DNA of 64,000 nucleotides, taken from assembly GCA_016716465.1 (NCBI GenBank), contig JADJWH010000001.1, positions 558,001-622,000 on the forward strand. The letters run 5' to 3'. Below, in pieces: positions 15,536-24,273 of this stretch (its first letter is position 1; each line of letters starts with the position of its first letter). The notes under the pieces were generated by a model. The model did not search any database. It was not told the DNA's origin and saw nothing but the letters and a program-made list of their open reading frames with translations. This DNA is from Gammaproteobacteria bacterium (lineage in GTDB: Bacteria; Pseudomonadota; Gammaproteobacteria; SZUA-140). Made by a program: the position numbers and the translations under genes.

Positions 15536-17605
15536 ATGAATCCATGGGTTAAGCACATTCTCTGGCTGCTGGTCGCCGTGGCCGGCGCGGCGGCGGTGGG
15601 GGGCATTGCCCTCAATCGCGGCGAGACGGTCAACGCCTTGTGGCTGATCGTCGCGGCGGTGTGCGTCTACGCGCTGGCCTATCGTTTCTACGCGGCCTGG
15701 ATCGCGGCCAAGGTGCTCGCCTTCGACGAGACGCGCGCCACGCCGGCGGAACGCTTCAACAACGGCCGCGACTTCGTGCCCACCTCGCGCTGGATCGTGT
15801 TCGGCCACCACTTCGCCGCCATCGCCGGACCCGGGCCGCTGGTCGGCCCGACGCTGGCCGCGCAGTTCGGCTACCTGCCGGGCACGCTGTGGATCCTGGT
15901 CGGCGCGGTGCTGGGCGGCTGCGTGCAGGACATGATGATCCTGTTCTTCTCGACGCGCCGCAACGGGCGCAGCCTGGGCCAGATGGCGCGCGACGAACTG
16001 GGCGTGATCGGCGGCGCGGCGGCGCTGATCGCGACCATGATGATCATGATCATCCTGATCGCGGTGCTGGGGCTGGTGGTTGTGAACGCGATGAAGCACA
16101 GTCCGTGGGCGACCTCGACCGTCGCCGCGACCATCCCGATCGCGCTGGTCATCGGCTTCTACATGCGCAGCCTGCGGCCCGGCCGCGTGCTGGAGGCCTC
16201 GGTGATCGGTCTCGCGCTGCTGCTGCTCGCCGTCGTGGCCGGCGGCTGGGTCGACCACAGCCCGGCGCTGCGCGGGCTGTTCGACCACGAGGGGCTGCCG
16301 CTCGCCTGGGCCGTGATCCTCTACGGCTTCGCCGCCGCCGTGCTGCCGGTGTGGATGCTGCTGACGCCGCGCGATTACCTGTCCACCTTCATGAAGCTCG
16401 GCACGGTGCTGCTGCTCGCGTTCGCCATCGTGATCCTGAACCCCGAGATCCGGATGCCGGCGCTGACCCGCTTCGTCGACGGCACCGGTCCGATCTTCGG
16501 CGGCACGCTGTTCCCCTTCGTCTTCATCACCATCGCCTGCGGCGCGATCTCGGGCTTCCATTCGCTGATCGCCTCCGGCACCACGCCCAAGCTGCTCGCC
16601 AACGAGCGCGATATCCGCATGATCGGCTACGGCGGCATGGTGCTGGAATCCTTCGTCGCGATCATGGCGCTGATCGCCGCCACGGTGCTCGACCCGGGCG
16701 TGTTCTTCGCCATCAACAGCCCGGCCGGCGTGGTTGGCGCGTCGGCGGCCGACGCGGTGGCGAAGATCTCCTCGTGGGGCTTCCCGGTGACGGTGGAGCA
16801 GATGGAGGAACTGGCGCGCGAGATGGGCGAGGCGACGCTGTTCGCGCGCACCGGCGGCGCGCCCTCGCTGGCGGTCGGCATGGCGAGCATCTTCGCCAGC
16901 GTCTTCGGCCAGGGCCTGCTCGCCATGTGGTACCACTTCGCCATCATGTTCGAGGCGGTGTTCATCCTGACCACGCTGGACGCCGGCACCCGCGTCGGCC
17001 GCTTCATGCTGCAGGACCTGCTCGGCAACCTGTCGCCGCGCCTCGGGCAGACCTCGTGGTATCCCTCGGTGATCCTGACCAGCGGGGCGATCGTCGCCGC
17101 CTGGGGCTATTTCCTCTACATCGGCGTGATCGACCCCAACGGCGGGGTCAACATCCTGTGGCCGCTGTTCGGCATCTCCAACCAGATCCTGGCGGCGATC
17201 GCGCTGTGCGTGGCGACCGGCATCCTGGTCAAGTCGGGACGCTTCAAATACGCCTGGATCACCGCGCTGCCGCTCGCCTGGCTGGTCACGATCACCACCT
17301 CGGCGGTCTGGATCAAAGTCACCAGCCCGGATGTGCGCATCGGCTTCTTCGCCGCGGCCGGCGACCTGTCCGACAAGCTCGCCGCCGGCCTGCTGTCGCC
17401 GGAGCGGGCCGCGGTCGCGCCGCAACTGATCTTCAACCTGAAGCTCGACGCCTGGATCGCGCTGTTCTTCGCCATCCTGCTATGGGTGATCGTGCTCGAT
17501 ATGCTGAAGGTGTGCTACCGCCACCTCGCCGGCAAGCCGTGCCCGCCGCTCTCCGAATCGCCCCATATCCCGAGCCGCCTGGCCGAGGACTTCGTGAGGG
17601 ATTGA
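15536..17605 (+). CDS. cstA: CstA family pyruvate/peptide transporter (carbon starvation protein)
   Basis: This 689-residue polytopic inner-membrane protein has the CstA signature from its first helices. Conserved blocks include DFVPTSRWIVFGHHFAAIAGPGPLVGP, the later GAISGFHSLIASGTTPKLL, and GQGLLAMWYHFAIMFEAVFILTTLDAGTRVGRF. Length matches the usual 680-700. E. coli homologues (CstA, BtsT) import pyruvate or peptides by proton symport. I chose the ATG at 15536 because everything upstream in frame is translation of the repeat cluster. The ribosome-binding site is weak. The ybdD-like gene follows after a REP pair, the usual cstA partner order. Confidence 0.95.
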   Translation: MNPWVKHILWLLVAVAGAAAVGGIALNRGETVNALWLIVAAVCVYALAYRFYAAWIAAKVLAFDETRATPAERFNNGRDFVPTSRWIVFGHHFAAIAGPGPLVGPTLAAQFGYLPGTLWILVGAVLGGCVQDMMILFFSTRRNGRSLGQMARDELGVIGGAAALIATMMIMIILIAVLGLVVVNAMKHSPWATSTVAATIPIALVIGFYMRSLRPGRVLEASVIGLALLLLAVVAGGWVDHSPALRGLFDHEGLPLAWAVILYGFAAAVLPVWMLLTPRDYLSTFMKLGTVLLLAFAIVILNPEIRMPALTRFVDGTGPIFGGTLFPFVFITIACGAISGFHSLIASGTTPKLLANERDIRMIGYGGMVLESFVAIMALIAATVLDPGVFFAINSPAGVVGASAADAVAKISSWGFPVTVEQMEELAREMGEATLFARTGGAPSLAVGMASIFASVFGQGLLAMWYHFAIMFEAVFILTTLDAGTRVGRFMLQDLLGNLSPRLGQTSWYPSVILTSGAIVAAWGYFLYIGVIDPNGGVNILWPLFGISNQILAAIALCVATGILVKSGRFKYAWITALPLAWLVTITTSAVWIKVTSPDVRIGFFAAAGDLSDKLAAGLLSPERAAVAPQLIFNLKLDAWIALFFAILLWVIVLDMLKVCYRHLAGKPCPPLSESPHIPSRLAEDFVRD

Positions 17606-17645
17606 ATCATGTCGAACGCAGAGCATCGCGCCTGCCAATCGCAAT

Positions 17646-17730
17646 GTAGCCCGGATGGAGCGAAGCGGAATCCGGGAAAGCGGGACACCTCCCCCGGATT
17701 CCGGCGCTCCGCGCCTCTATCCGGGCTACA
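17646..17730. repeat. Inverted pair of GTAG REP elements inserted between cstA and the ybdD-like gene
   Basis: A forward copy (17646-17676, GTAGCCCGGAT to ATCCGGG) and an inverted copy (17692-17730) form a BIME-like unit. It lies inside a reading frame that could start at 17609 and run into the ybdD-like gene, and would add repeat-encoded residues to that protein. Confidence 0.85.
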
Positions 17731-17752
17731 TTATCTGCGGCGCGTTACCGAT

Positions 17753-17935
17753 GTGGTTCGATCGCGGGCGCGCACTTTCTGGCGCGCGATACGACAGCTC
17801 TCCGGCGACGACGCCTACGAACGCTATCTCGCCCATCACGCGACCCATCATCCCGAAGCGCCGCTGCTCACGCGCGCCGAATTCTTCCGCCGCTGGCAGG
17901 ACGAGAAATGGAGCGGCATGCGCCGCTGCTGCTGA
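17753..17935 (+). CDS. ybdD: YbdD/YjiX family small protein
   Basis: The product of about 60 residues matches the YbdD/YjiX family that accompanies cstA. Conserved elements are the helix RARTFWRAIRQLSGDDAYERYLAHH, then HP-APLLTRAEFFRRWQDEKW, and a cysteine-containing C-terminus, here CC. Family members are about 65 residues, so a GTG start at 17753 is the best fit. The frame is open back to an ATG at 17609. Using that start would add 48 residues translated from a REP pair, which I consider unlikely. The family is required for pyruvate uptake by some CstA proteins. Co-transcription with cstA is inferred from the 147-base gap. Confidence 0.8.
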   Translation: MVRSRARTFWRAIRQLSGDDAYERYLAHHATHHPEAPLLTRAEFFRRWQDEKWSGMRRCC

Positions 17936-17946
17936 GTAAAGCGGAT

Positions 17947-18235
17947 GGGGACAGATTTCAAATCTGTCCCTAGGCCTCAGTATGGGGACGGACTTAAGTC
18001 CGTCCCCTTATGAGAGACTGGCCCAGTCAGTCAGGGGGGCACTGTATGGGAACGGACTTAACGAGATAGATGGGGACAGATTTCAAATCTGTCCCCAAAC
18101 CTGGTCCCCGGGCCTGGCGATTCAGGGGATGGATTTACGGTACTGTATGGGGACGGACTTAAGTCCGTCCCCAGAGAGGATTTGTGTGAGAGGATAATCC
18201 TGGCCATTCAGGGGACGGATTTGAAATCCGTCCCC
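17947..18235. repeat. Cluster of GGGGAC palindromes upstream of the HlyD-type gene
   Basis: Copies at 17947-17970, 17984-18007, 18072-18096, 18149-18172 and 18211-18235, plus a damaged half-copy near 18048-18061. The types alternate between GGGGACAGATTT, GGGGACGGACTT and GGGGACGGATTT. Each intact copy has matching changes in both arms. The cluster fills the 322 bases between the ybdD-like gene and the exporter operon. No gene is seen. Confidence 0.88.
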
Positions 18236-18257
18236 ATAACCACCGGTTGATGTCGCC

Positions 18258-19205
18258 ATGAAACGTACCTTCATCATTCTCGCCGCGCTATTCACCCTGT
18301 CCGCCTGCGACGGCGAACCTGTCGATGTCTATCAGGGCTACGCCGAGGGCGATTACGTGTTGGTGGCCTCGCCCGAGGCGGGCGTGCTGGAGGAACTGGC
18401 GGTGCAGCGCGGCGAGGCGGTGGAGACGGGCATGCCGCTGTTCGCGCTCGAGCGGCGCAACGAGGCGGCGGGGCGCCAGCAGGCCGAGGCGCAGCTGCGG
18501 CTCGCGCAGGCCCGGCTCGGCAATCTCGACAAGGGGCTGCGCTCGCCCGAGATCGACGCGCTGCGCGCGGCGGCGGAGCAGGCCGAGGCCGCGCGCAAGC
18601 TGGCCGAGATCCAGTTGAAGCGCGACCGCGAGCTGCTGGCGAAGAAATACATCGCACCGGATCGCGTCGACGCGGACGAGACCGCGCTGGCGAGCGCGCA
18701 GGCGCAGGTCGACGAGGCGAAGGCGCGCCTGAAGCTGGCCACCGAAAGCCTGGGGCGCGCGGGCGAGATCGAGGCGGCGCGCGCCGAGGTCGATGCCGCG
18801 CAGGCCGCGCTCGAGCAGGCCGAGTGGCGGCTGGCGCAGAAGTCGCGCAAGGCCCCGGAGGCCGGGCTGGTCCATGACACCTTCTTCGTCGCCGGCGAGT
18901 GGGTGCCGGCCGGCAAGCCGGTGGTCAGCCTGCTGCCACCCGCCAACATCAAGCTGCGTTTCTATGTCCCGGAGACGGTGGTCGGCGGCCTGCGCGTCGG
19001 CCAGGGCGTCAAGGTCAGTTGCGACGGCTGCGGCGCCGTGCTCGATGCCGCCGTCAGCTACGTCTCGCCCGCCGCCGAATTCACGCCGCCGGTGATCTAC
19101 AGCCGCGAGTCGCGCGCCAAGCTGGTGTTCATGATCGAGGCGCGGCCGGCCGCCGCCGACGCCGCGCGCCTGAAGCCGGGGCAACCGGTGGACGTCCGCC
19201 TGTGA
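18258..19205 (+). CDS. HlyD-type periplasmic adaptor lipoprotein
   Basis: This 315-residue protein starts MKRTFIILAALFTLSACDGE, a lipoprotein signal with lipobox LSAC and cysteine at residue 17. A lipoyl/barrel half-motif follows (GDYVLVASPEAGVLEELAVQRGEAVETGMPLFAL). A long alanine- and glutamate-rich helical hairpin comes next (about residues 70-200), then the second half-motif near HDTFFVAGEWVPAGKPVVSL. It is a membrane-fusion component, like E. coli YhiI or YbhG, linking an inner-membrane ABC exporter to an outer-membrane channel. Its stop overlaps the GTG of the ATPase gene by four bases, so the three genes form a tight operon. The substrate is unknown. Confidence 0.93.
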   Translation: MKRTFIILAALFTLSACDGEPVDVYQGYAEGDYVLVASPEAGVLEELAVQRGEAVETGMPLFALERRNEAAGRQQAEAQLRLAQARLGNLDKGLRSPEIDALRAAAEQAEAARKLAEIQLKRDRELLAKKYIAPDRVDADETALASAQAQVDEAKARLKLATESLGRAGEIEAARAEVDAAQAALEQAEWRLAQKSRKAPEAGLVHDTFFVAGEWVPAGKPVVSLLPPANIKLRFYVPETVVGGLRVGQGVKVSCDGCGAVLDAAVSYVSPAAEFTPPVIYSRESRAKLVFMIEARPAAADAARLKPGQPVDVRL

Positions 19206-20122
19206 GCGAGACGCTCGCCATCGACGTGCGCGGGCTCAACAAGCACTTCGGCGACAAGCATGTGGTGAAAGACTTCTCGCTGCAGGTGAGGCCCGGCGAG
19301 ATCTTCGGCTTCCTCGGCCCGAACGGCAGCGGCAAGACCACCTCGATCCGCATGCTGTGCGGCCTGCTCACCCCCGACAGCGGCAGCGGCACCTGCCTCG
19401 GGTACGACGTCGTGCGCCAGACCCGCGCCATCAAGCGCGAGGTCGGCTACATGACGCAGCGCTTCTCGCTGTGGGAGGACCTGACGATCCGCGAGAACCT
19501 CGACTTCATCGCGCGCATGTACGGCATGTCCGGCCGCCGCGCGGCGGTACAGCGCACGCTGGAGCACCTCGGGCTCGCGTCGCGCCAGGACCAGATCGCG
19601 GGCACGCTGTCGGGCGGCTGGAAGCAGCGCCTCGCGCTGGCGGCCTGCATGATGCACGACCCGAAGCTGCTGCTGCTCGACGAACCGACCGCGGGCGTCG
19701 ATCCCAAGGCGCGGCGCGACTTCTGGGAGGAGATCCACGCGCTCGCCGCCCGCGGCATCTCGGTGCTGGTCTCGACCCATTACATGGACGAGGCCGAGCG
19801 TTGCCATCGGCTCGCCTACATCTCCTACGGCACGCTGCTGTCCGCCGGCACCCTGGACGAGGTGATCGCGGGCTCGCCGCTGGAGACCTGGACCGTGTCC
19901 GGGCGCGGACTCGCGGAGCTGGAGCGGCAGTTGCGCGGCCTGCCCGGTATCGCCCAGGTCACGCCCTTCGGCACCACGCTGCACGTGGCGGGTGTGGAGA
20001 CCGCCGCGCTGGAGTCCGCCACCGAGCGCTTCCGCGCCGATCCGCGTTGGCACTGGGAGCGCAGCCAGCCGACGCTGGAAGACGTCTTCATCCACCTGAT
20101 GGACAGTCAGGACGGCCGATGA
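19202..20122 (+). CDS. ABC exporter ATP-binding protein
   Basis: The 306-residue product is an ABC ATPase with Walker A GPNGSGKTT at residues 39-47. The signature LSGGW and Walker B LLLLDEPTAGVDP follow, with the switch histidine in STHYMDEAE. The C-terminal part resembles the extra domain of YhhJ/YbhF-type multidrug or heavy-metal ABC exporters. Translation likely starts at GTG 19202, which overlaps the stop of the HlyD-type gene. A longer frame exists upstream but repeats the adaptor region in another frame. It pairs with the permease encoded immediately downstream. Confidence 0.93.
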   Translation: MSETLAIDVRGLNKHFGDKHVVKDFSLQVRPGEIFGFLGPNGSGKTTSIRMLCGLLTPDSGSGTCLGYDVVRQTRAIKREVGYMTQRFSLWEDLTIRENLDFIARMYGMSGRRAAVQRTLEHLGLASRQDQIAGTLSGGWKQRLALAACMMHDPKLLLLDEPTAGVDPKARRDFWEEIHALAARGISVLVSTHYMDEAERCHRLAYISYGTLLSAGTLDEVIAGSPLETWTVSGRGLAELERQLRGLPGIAQVTPFGTTLHVAGVETAALESATERFRADPRWHWERSQPTLEDVFIHLMDSQDGR

Positions 20123-21258
20123 GGCTCGACGGCTTTTCATTGCGCCGCTGGACCGGCATCATGGTGAAGGAATTCATCCAGCTCCGGCGCGACCGCCTGA
20201 CCTTCGGCATGATCGTCGGCATCCCGGTGCTGCAACTGCTGCTGTTCGGCTTCGCCATCAACTCCGATCCCAAATCGCTGCCGACCGCGGTGCTGTCGCA
20301 GGACAACAGCCAGATCGCGCGCACGCTGGTCGGGGCGCTGCAGGTGAGCGAGTACTTCCGGGTCGTGCGCCAGGCGGAGAGCGAGGCGGAGATCGACGCC
20401 CTGTTCGCGGCGGGGGAGATCCAGTTCGCGCTGACCATCCCGCCCGGCTTCGAGCGCGGCCTGATGCGCGGCGAGCGCCCGGCGCTGCTGCTGGAGGCGG
20501 ACGCGACCGACCCCTCGGCGACCGCCAACGCACTCGGCGCGCTGAACGGTATCGCCGCGACCGCGCTGGCGCACGACCTCAAGGGCGTCCTCGCGGATAT
20601 CGCGCCGAAGAACCTTCCGGTCGACCTGCGCGTACAGCGCCGCTACAACCCCGAGGGCATCACCGCCTACAACATCGTGCCCGGCCTGCTCGGCGTGATC
20701 CTGACCATGACGATGATCCTGATGACGGGCCTGGCGATGACGCGCGAGCGCGAGCGCGGCACCTTCGAGAACCTGCTCGCGACGCCGGCGCTGCCGATCG
20801 AGGTCATGACCGGCAAGATCGTGCCCTACATCCTGATCGGCCTGATCCAGGTGTCGCTGATCCTGCTCGCGGCGCGCTTCATCTTCGCGGTCCCGATGCA
20901 GGGCAGCCTGCTGCTGTTGTACGGCGTGGTGCTGGTGTTCATCGCCGCCAACCTGACGCTCGGCATCACCTTCAGCTCCATCGCCCGCAACCAGCTCCAG
21001 GCCATGCAGATGACGTTCTTCTTCTTCCTGCCCTCAATCCTGCTGTCCGGCTTCATGTTCCCGTTCCGCGGCATGCCCGAGTGGGCCCAGGTCATCGGCA
21101 ACGTTCTGCCGCTGACCCACTTCCTGCAGCTCGTGCGCGGCATCCTGCTGAAGGGCGACACCCTGACCGCCCTGTGGCCACAACTGTGGCCGATCCTCGC
21201 GTTCATGGGGGCGGTGCTGGGACTGGGCCTGCGGTTCTACAAGCGGACGCTGGATTAA
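20119..21258 (+). CDS. ABC-2 type exporter permease
   Basis: This 379-residue protein has one N-terminal helix (LTFGMIVGIPVLQLLLFGFAINSD), a large extracytoplasmic domain and five or six C-terminal helices. This is the ABC2_membrane layout of YhhJ/YbhR/YbhS. The motif TRERERGTFENLLATP is the cytoplasmic coupling loop typical of ABC-2 permeases, and LSGFMFPFRGMPEWAQ lies before the final helix pair. The start overlaps the ATPase stop by four bases (ATGA). Together with the HlyD-type lipoprotein it should form a tripartite-like exporter. The usual second permease of YbhFSR systems is absent. Confidence 0.93.
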   Translation: MRLDGFSLRRWTGIMVKEFIQLRRDRLTFGMIVGIPVLQLLLFGFAINSDPKSLPTAVLSQDNSQIARTLVGALQVSEYFRVVRQAESEAEIDALFAAGEIQFALTIPPGFERGLMRGERPALLLEADATDPSATANALGALNGIAATALAHDLKGVLADIAPKNLPVDLRVQRRYNPEGITAYNIVPGLLGVILTMTMILMTGLAMTRERERGTFENLLATPALPIEVMTGKIVPYILIGLIQVSLILLAARFIFAVPMQGSLLLLYGVVLVFIAANLTLGITFSSIARNQLQAMQMTFFFFLPSILLSGFMFPFRGMPEWAQVIGNVLPLTHFLQLVRGILLKGDTLTALWPQLWPILAFMGAVLGLGLRFYKRTLD

Positions 21259-21271
21259 GCCACCAAGGGTA

Positions 21272-21421
21272 GGGGACGGATTTCACAATCCGTCCCCGTG
21301 TTCGCGCCATCCGGGGACGGACTTAAGTCCGTCCCCTCCCCGAAATAGATGGGGACAGATTTCAAATCTGTCCCCATGCCTGGGCAGACAGCAAGAGGTG
21401 ACAGATTTCCAATCTGTCCCC
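21272..21421. repeat. Four GGGGAC palindromes after the ABC exporter operon
   Basis: Copies at 21272-21297, 21313-21336, 21351-21375 and 21396-21421 (left arm degenerate: AGGTGACAG). The first copy begins 14 bases after the permease stop. Confidence 0.87.
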
Positions 21422-21549
21422 TCCATTAAACCGCCATGCCAAGCAGGCCAAACCCAACGGATGCGCCACAAAAACTCCCGGCGTATACTCACATCAAACA
21501 GCGGGCCGAGCACTGGCCCTGAATACAACGCAGGAGAGGGGTGGTAGTC

Positions 21550-21831
21550 ATGAGCAATCGCTTCCTGAGGTGGGCCCAGAACTGGATCGAGGAAAACATC
21601 CCTCCCGGCGCCAATCATGACCTCGAGAGCCATGAGGCGCGGGCAGCACGGTTGACGGAGCAGCTGTTCGCCGAAGCGGCCGCGGCCAACTTTTCAACGT
21701 TCGAGACCGAGGAGGAGCGGGAGCGCGTCACGCCCCGAGTACTGGCCGCGGTCTCGGACAGCACCGACTTCGACATCGATGCCTATAAGCTCAAGTCGCA
21801 ACTGGCGATGGAGAATGAAGACGGCGACTGA
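21550..21831 (+). CDS. Small acidic protein of unknown function
   Basis: The 93-residue product begins MSNRFLRWAQNWIEENIPPG, contains LTEQLFAEAAAANFSTFETEEERERVTPRVLAAV and ends in an acidic tail. There is no membrane segment. The overall arrangement of an N-terminal W-I-x-x-N-(I/V) helix, then a LF-EA helix, faintly recalls DUF768-type rhizobial small proteins. I would not assign that family without a search. AGGAGAGG precedes the ATG by about ten bases, a good ribosome-binding site. An in-frame GTG lies at 21541. The gene sits between a palindrome cluster and the RAYT islet. Confidence 0.6.
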   Translation: MSNRFLRWAQNWIEENIPPGANHDLESHEARAARLTEQLFAEAAAANFSTFETEEERERVTPRVLAAVSDSTDFDIDAYKLKSQLAMENEDGD

Positions 21832-21880
21832 GTCCTGCCGTCTGACCCACTCTACTTACACTACTCACTCACTACTAGGA

Positions 21881-21899
21881 AAGGGGTCAAAGCCCTTTT
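21881..21899. repeat. Left inverted element flanking the RAYT gene
   Basis: AAGGGGTCAAAGCCCTTTT lies 71 bases before the transposase start. Its exact reverse complement (18 bases) lies at 22697-22714, 28 bases after the transposase stop. Confidence 0.8.
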
Positions 21900-21969
21900 C
21901 TTCAACCCCTAACACAATCGCGGGCGTTGTGGCACACTCTATCCGACATCATCTGGCAAGGATGCCGAT

Positions 21970-22668
21970 ATGCCGAGAAAGCCTCGTTTCCATCTGCCGG
22001 GCGTGCCCGTGCACCTTATTCAGCGTGGCAATAACCGCGAACCCGCCTTCTTTGACAGTGCCGATTATCAGGCTTACCTGAGCGACCTGGGCGAGGCCAG
22101 TCGACGCTATCGCGTGGCAGTGCACGCGTGGGTTCTGATGACCAACCATGTGCACCTGCTGGCGACGCCGGCTTGCCAGAACAGCTTGGCCCTGATGATG
22201 CAGTGGCTTGGGGCGAGGTATGTGCGATACATCAACCACAGCTACCGCCGGACGGGCAGTTTGTGGGAGGGGCGGTACAAAGGCTGTCTGGTGGACTCGG
22301 ATCGCTATCTAATGATCTGCATGTGTTACATCGAACTGAATCCGCTGCGCGCCGGCATGGTGGAATCGCCGGCGGATTATCGCTGGTCGAGCTATCATTG
22401 CAATGCCCTTGGAACGGTGGACAGGCTTACCCAGCCGCATCCGGTCTACACGGCACTGGGGGATGACGCTGAGGCGCGGCAACGGGCGTATCGGGGGTTG
22501 TTCAAAGGGCGGGATGATCCCGCGCTTAATGACGAAATACGCGCAGCGACCCATACGGGTACGCCGCTTGGAAATGATCGATTCCGTGAGAAGATCGAAG
22601 CCGCCCTGGGTAGGGCCGTGGGCCAGTCGGTACGCGGGCGGCCAAAAAAGCTTGATGTGGTGGGATAG
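21970..22668 (+). CDS. REP-associated tyrosine transposase (RAYT, Y1/TnpA_REP family)
   Basis: This 232-residue protein is a single-strand DNA transposase-like HUH enzyme. The N-terminal MPRKPRFHLPGVPVHLIQRGNN fits the family. The metal-binding HVH is at residues 60-62 (LMTNHVHLLATP). The candidate catalytic tyrosine is Y120, in the conserved CYIELNPLRAGMV, and is followed by P-DYRWSS. E. coli TnpA_REP cleaves REP hairpins next to a GTAG-type tetranucleotide, and RAYTs are believed to spread REP elements as domesticated single-copy genes. The gene is bracketed by an 18-bp inverted element built on GGGGTCAAAGCCC. REP and GGGGAC repeats also abound nearby, so which repeat it recognises is open. 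The gene looks intact. Confidence 0.93.
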   Translation: MPRKPRFHLPGVPVHLIQRGNNREPAFFDSADYQAYLSDLGEASRRYRVAVHAWVLMTNHVHLLATPACQNSLALMMQWLGARYVRYINHSYRRTGSLWEGRYKGCLVDSDRYLMICMCYIELNPLRAGMVESPADYRWSSYHCNALGTVDRLTQPHPVYTALGDDAEARQRAYRGLFKGRDDPALNDEIRAATHTGTPLGNDRFREKIEAALGRAVGQSVRGRPKKLDVVG

Positions 22669-22696
22669 CCTTACCCGTCGGGTTGCTCTGTTCGGT

Positions 22697-22714
22697 AAAG
22701 GGCTTTGACCCCTT
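22697..22714. repeat. Right inverted element flanking the RAYT gene
   Basis: AAAGGGCTTTGACCCCTT is the exact reverse complement of the copy at 21881-21898. Degenerate copies form another pair at 23626-23710. Confidence 0.8.
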
Positions 22715-22876
22715 TTCTTTATTTTTCTGGGAGAAGAAAAACGTAGTCTGTCCCCTTTTATGCGACTCTCCGTACCTCTCGCGCAATCCCGCTCTTGGCT
22801 GTGCGAGCAACTTGCAGAAATCACTTGAGCTACGACATGATGTGGGGAAACCTCAGGCTTTGAGCCCTTTCTTGCT

Positions 22877-23575
22877 TTAAAAATTTGTTACTCCTTTGGA
22901 CTTTTCTTCGCTAATTTTTGCCAAACCCTCTAAATTAGAAAATTGGACTACACTTGAGAATTTTGATTCAGATTCTTCGATACCTAACTGTATAGCTTCT
23001 TGATCAAAGTTCCACTCGTATAAGCTGGTAAAGTATCCACTTCTAAATGAAAGTATGTTTACGTCATTGATGGTTAGGTATGTATTTGAAGGGTTACCAT
23101 ATTTATTTACTAAGCCCTTCAAGGCGAATGCGCCCCATTCCTTCACCTTAAGATCAATATAATCTGCTGTATAGGGCGGGCTGTTTATAGCAATCATTAC
23201 AAGCTTTCCATCGAAAAATCTTATCGATGCTGATTGAACTTTGTAGCAATCACCTCGTCCATCAGATCCTTCGCAGCCAATATTACCTGCTCCATAAAGG
23301 ACATTAAATTCCTTAAATTGCGGATCATCTTTAGTATATACACTTGCTGAAAGATAGAACCACGGTGTGTTGGCTATGACTGCGTTAACATCATCGTACG
23401 TCATGCCAAGGTGTAGACCGTAGAATCCAAGAGTGCCGAATCTCCGATCCATAGAACTAATATACTCTTCAACTTTTTTTGGATCATATTGAGTCGGCTC
23501 ATCGTAGAGCGTTGCCGCACACCCTGATATTGTCATTACATAAATAACGAGAGTAAGTAGTTTATATTTGTTCAT
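22877..23575 (-). CDS. AT-rich lipoprotein of unknown function
   Basis: The 232-residue product begins MNKYKLLTLVIYVMTISGCAAT, a lipoprotein signal with lipobox ISGC (cysteine at about residue 19). The mature part contains FGTLGFYGLHLGMTYDDVNAVIANTPW, a pattern seen in small periplasmic proteins with a G-x-T-x-x-x-V helix. Later it has SIRFFDGKLVMIAINSPP. I do not recognise a named family. Codon use is AT-rich (many AAT, TTA, ATA codons), in sharp contrast to the GC-rich surroundings, which suggests recent transfer. It lies next to the RAYT gene. I chose the ATG at 23575 because it begins the signal peptide. Confidence 0.7.
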   Translation of the reverse strand: MNKYKLLTLVIYVMTISGCAATLYDEPTQYDPKKVEEYISSMDRRFGTLGFYGLHLGMTYDDVNAVIANTPWFYLSASVYTKDDPQFKEFNVLYGAGNIGCEGSDGRGDCYKVQSASIRFFDGKLVMIAINSPPYTADYIDLKVKEWGAFALKGLVNKYGNPSNTYLTINDVNILSFRSGYFTSLYEWNFDQEAIQLGIEESESKFSSVVQFSNLEGLAKISEEKSKGVTNF

Positions 23576-23625
23576 ATTTGCCTTTACGATAATTAATTTT
23601 AGGGAAGCCCTGATTAAGTAACCAG

Positions 23626-23710
23626 AAAGGGTCAAAGCCCTATTCTTTATTGCCAGATAGTATTGCCAGTAAGAACGAGCAGTTTAGAAAATGGCTTTGA
23701 CCCCTTTTTC
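23626..23710. repeat. Second inverted pair of the RAYT-flanking element, no gene inside
   Basis: The left arm AAAGGGTCAAAGCCC (23626-23640) and the right arm GGCTTTGACCCC (23693-23704) face each other across about 52 bases. The arms differ from the RAYT-flanking element by one missing G. The unit looks like a non-autonomous paired copy. The rest of 23576-23928 shows no supported gene. Confidence 0.65.
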
Positions 23711-23928
23711 CTGGAAAGCACTGAAAACGAGGTCTATCTTCTGTTATTCCTAGACTTCGCGTGGCAGTGCCAAATGTTTTTTCTTTATCTCGCCCGGTAT
23801 ATACGCCACAACTTTTTTGAGGGGTGACTTAGGCTCATACAAGATGCCCTCAATATGGTTTACTAAAAACCGGCCAGAAACCATGATGAGTATAATGAGC
23901 TAAGCCTAAAGTAGGCTCTTTATCAATA

Positions 23929-24273
23929 TTACTTCTCAATACAAATCACTTGTTTACTTCCATCATCTAAAATCAATTTTTTCTTATTTGGAAGATAAAG
24001 TGCATCATATTTCAGCTGAATGGGATTTTTTGTTCCTTTCGCGTAATAATTCAGCTCAAGTATTTTTCCATCATATGCATATGAAATCGTTTCCACTTCT
24101 GATCTTAAATTACTTAGCGCAAATACAAGCGTAAATTTATTATCTGGGAAAAAAGTATAGGTTGTATTTTCACATGTAAATGAACTACCAACTAAATCAT
24201 CTAATCCATAACTAACATTTACCGACATCAGTGCCAAAGCTAATAGTGTTATCGAGATAATTTTTTTGTTCAC
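23929..24273 (-). CDS. AT-rich small exported protein of unknown function
   Basis: The 114-residue product has a clear Sec signal peptide (MNKKIISITLLALALMSVNV, cleavage probably after SYG). The mature domain of about 90 residues is rich in beta-strand patterns: SSFTCENTTYTFFPDNKFTLVF, VETISYAYDGKILELNYY and KKLILDDGSKQVICIEK. Two cysteines (in TCEN and VICIE) could form a disulfide. No family is recognised. A GGAGGG-like sequence lies seven bases upstream of the ATG. The AT-rich codon use matches the neighbouring lipoprotein gene rather than the flanking chromosome, so the two were probably acquired together. Confidence 0.7.
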   Translation of the reverse strand: MNKKIISITLLALALMSVNVSYGLDDLVGSSFTCENTTYTFFPDNKFTLVFALSNLRSEVETISYAYDGKILELNYYAKGTKNPIQLKYDALYLPNKKKLILDDGSKQVICIEK

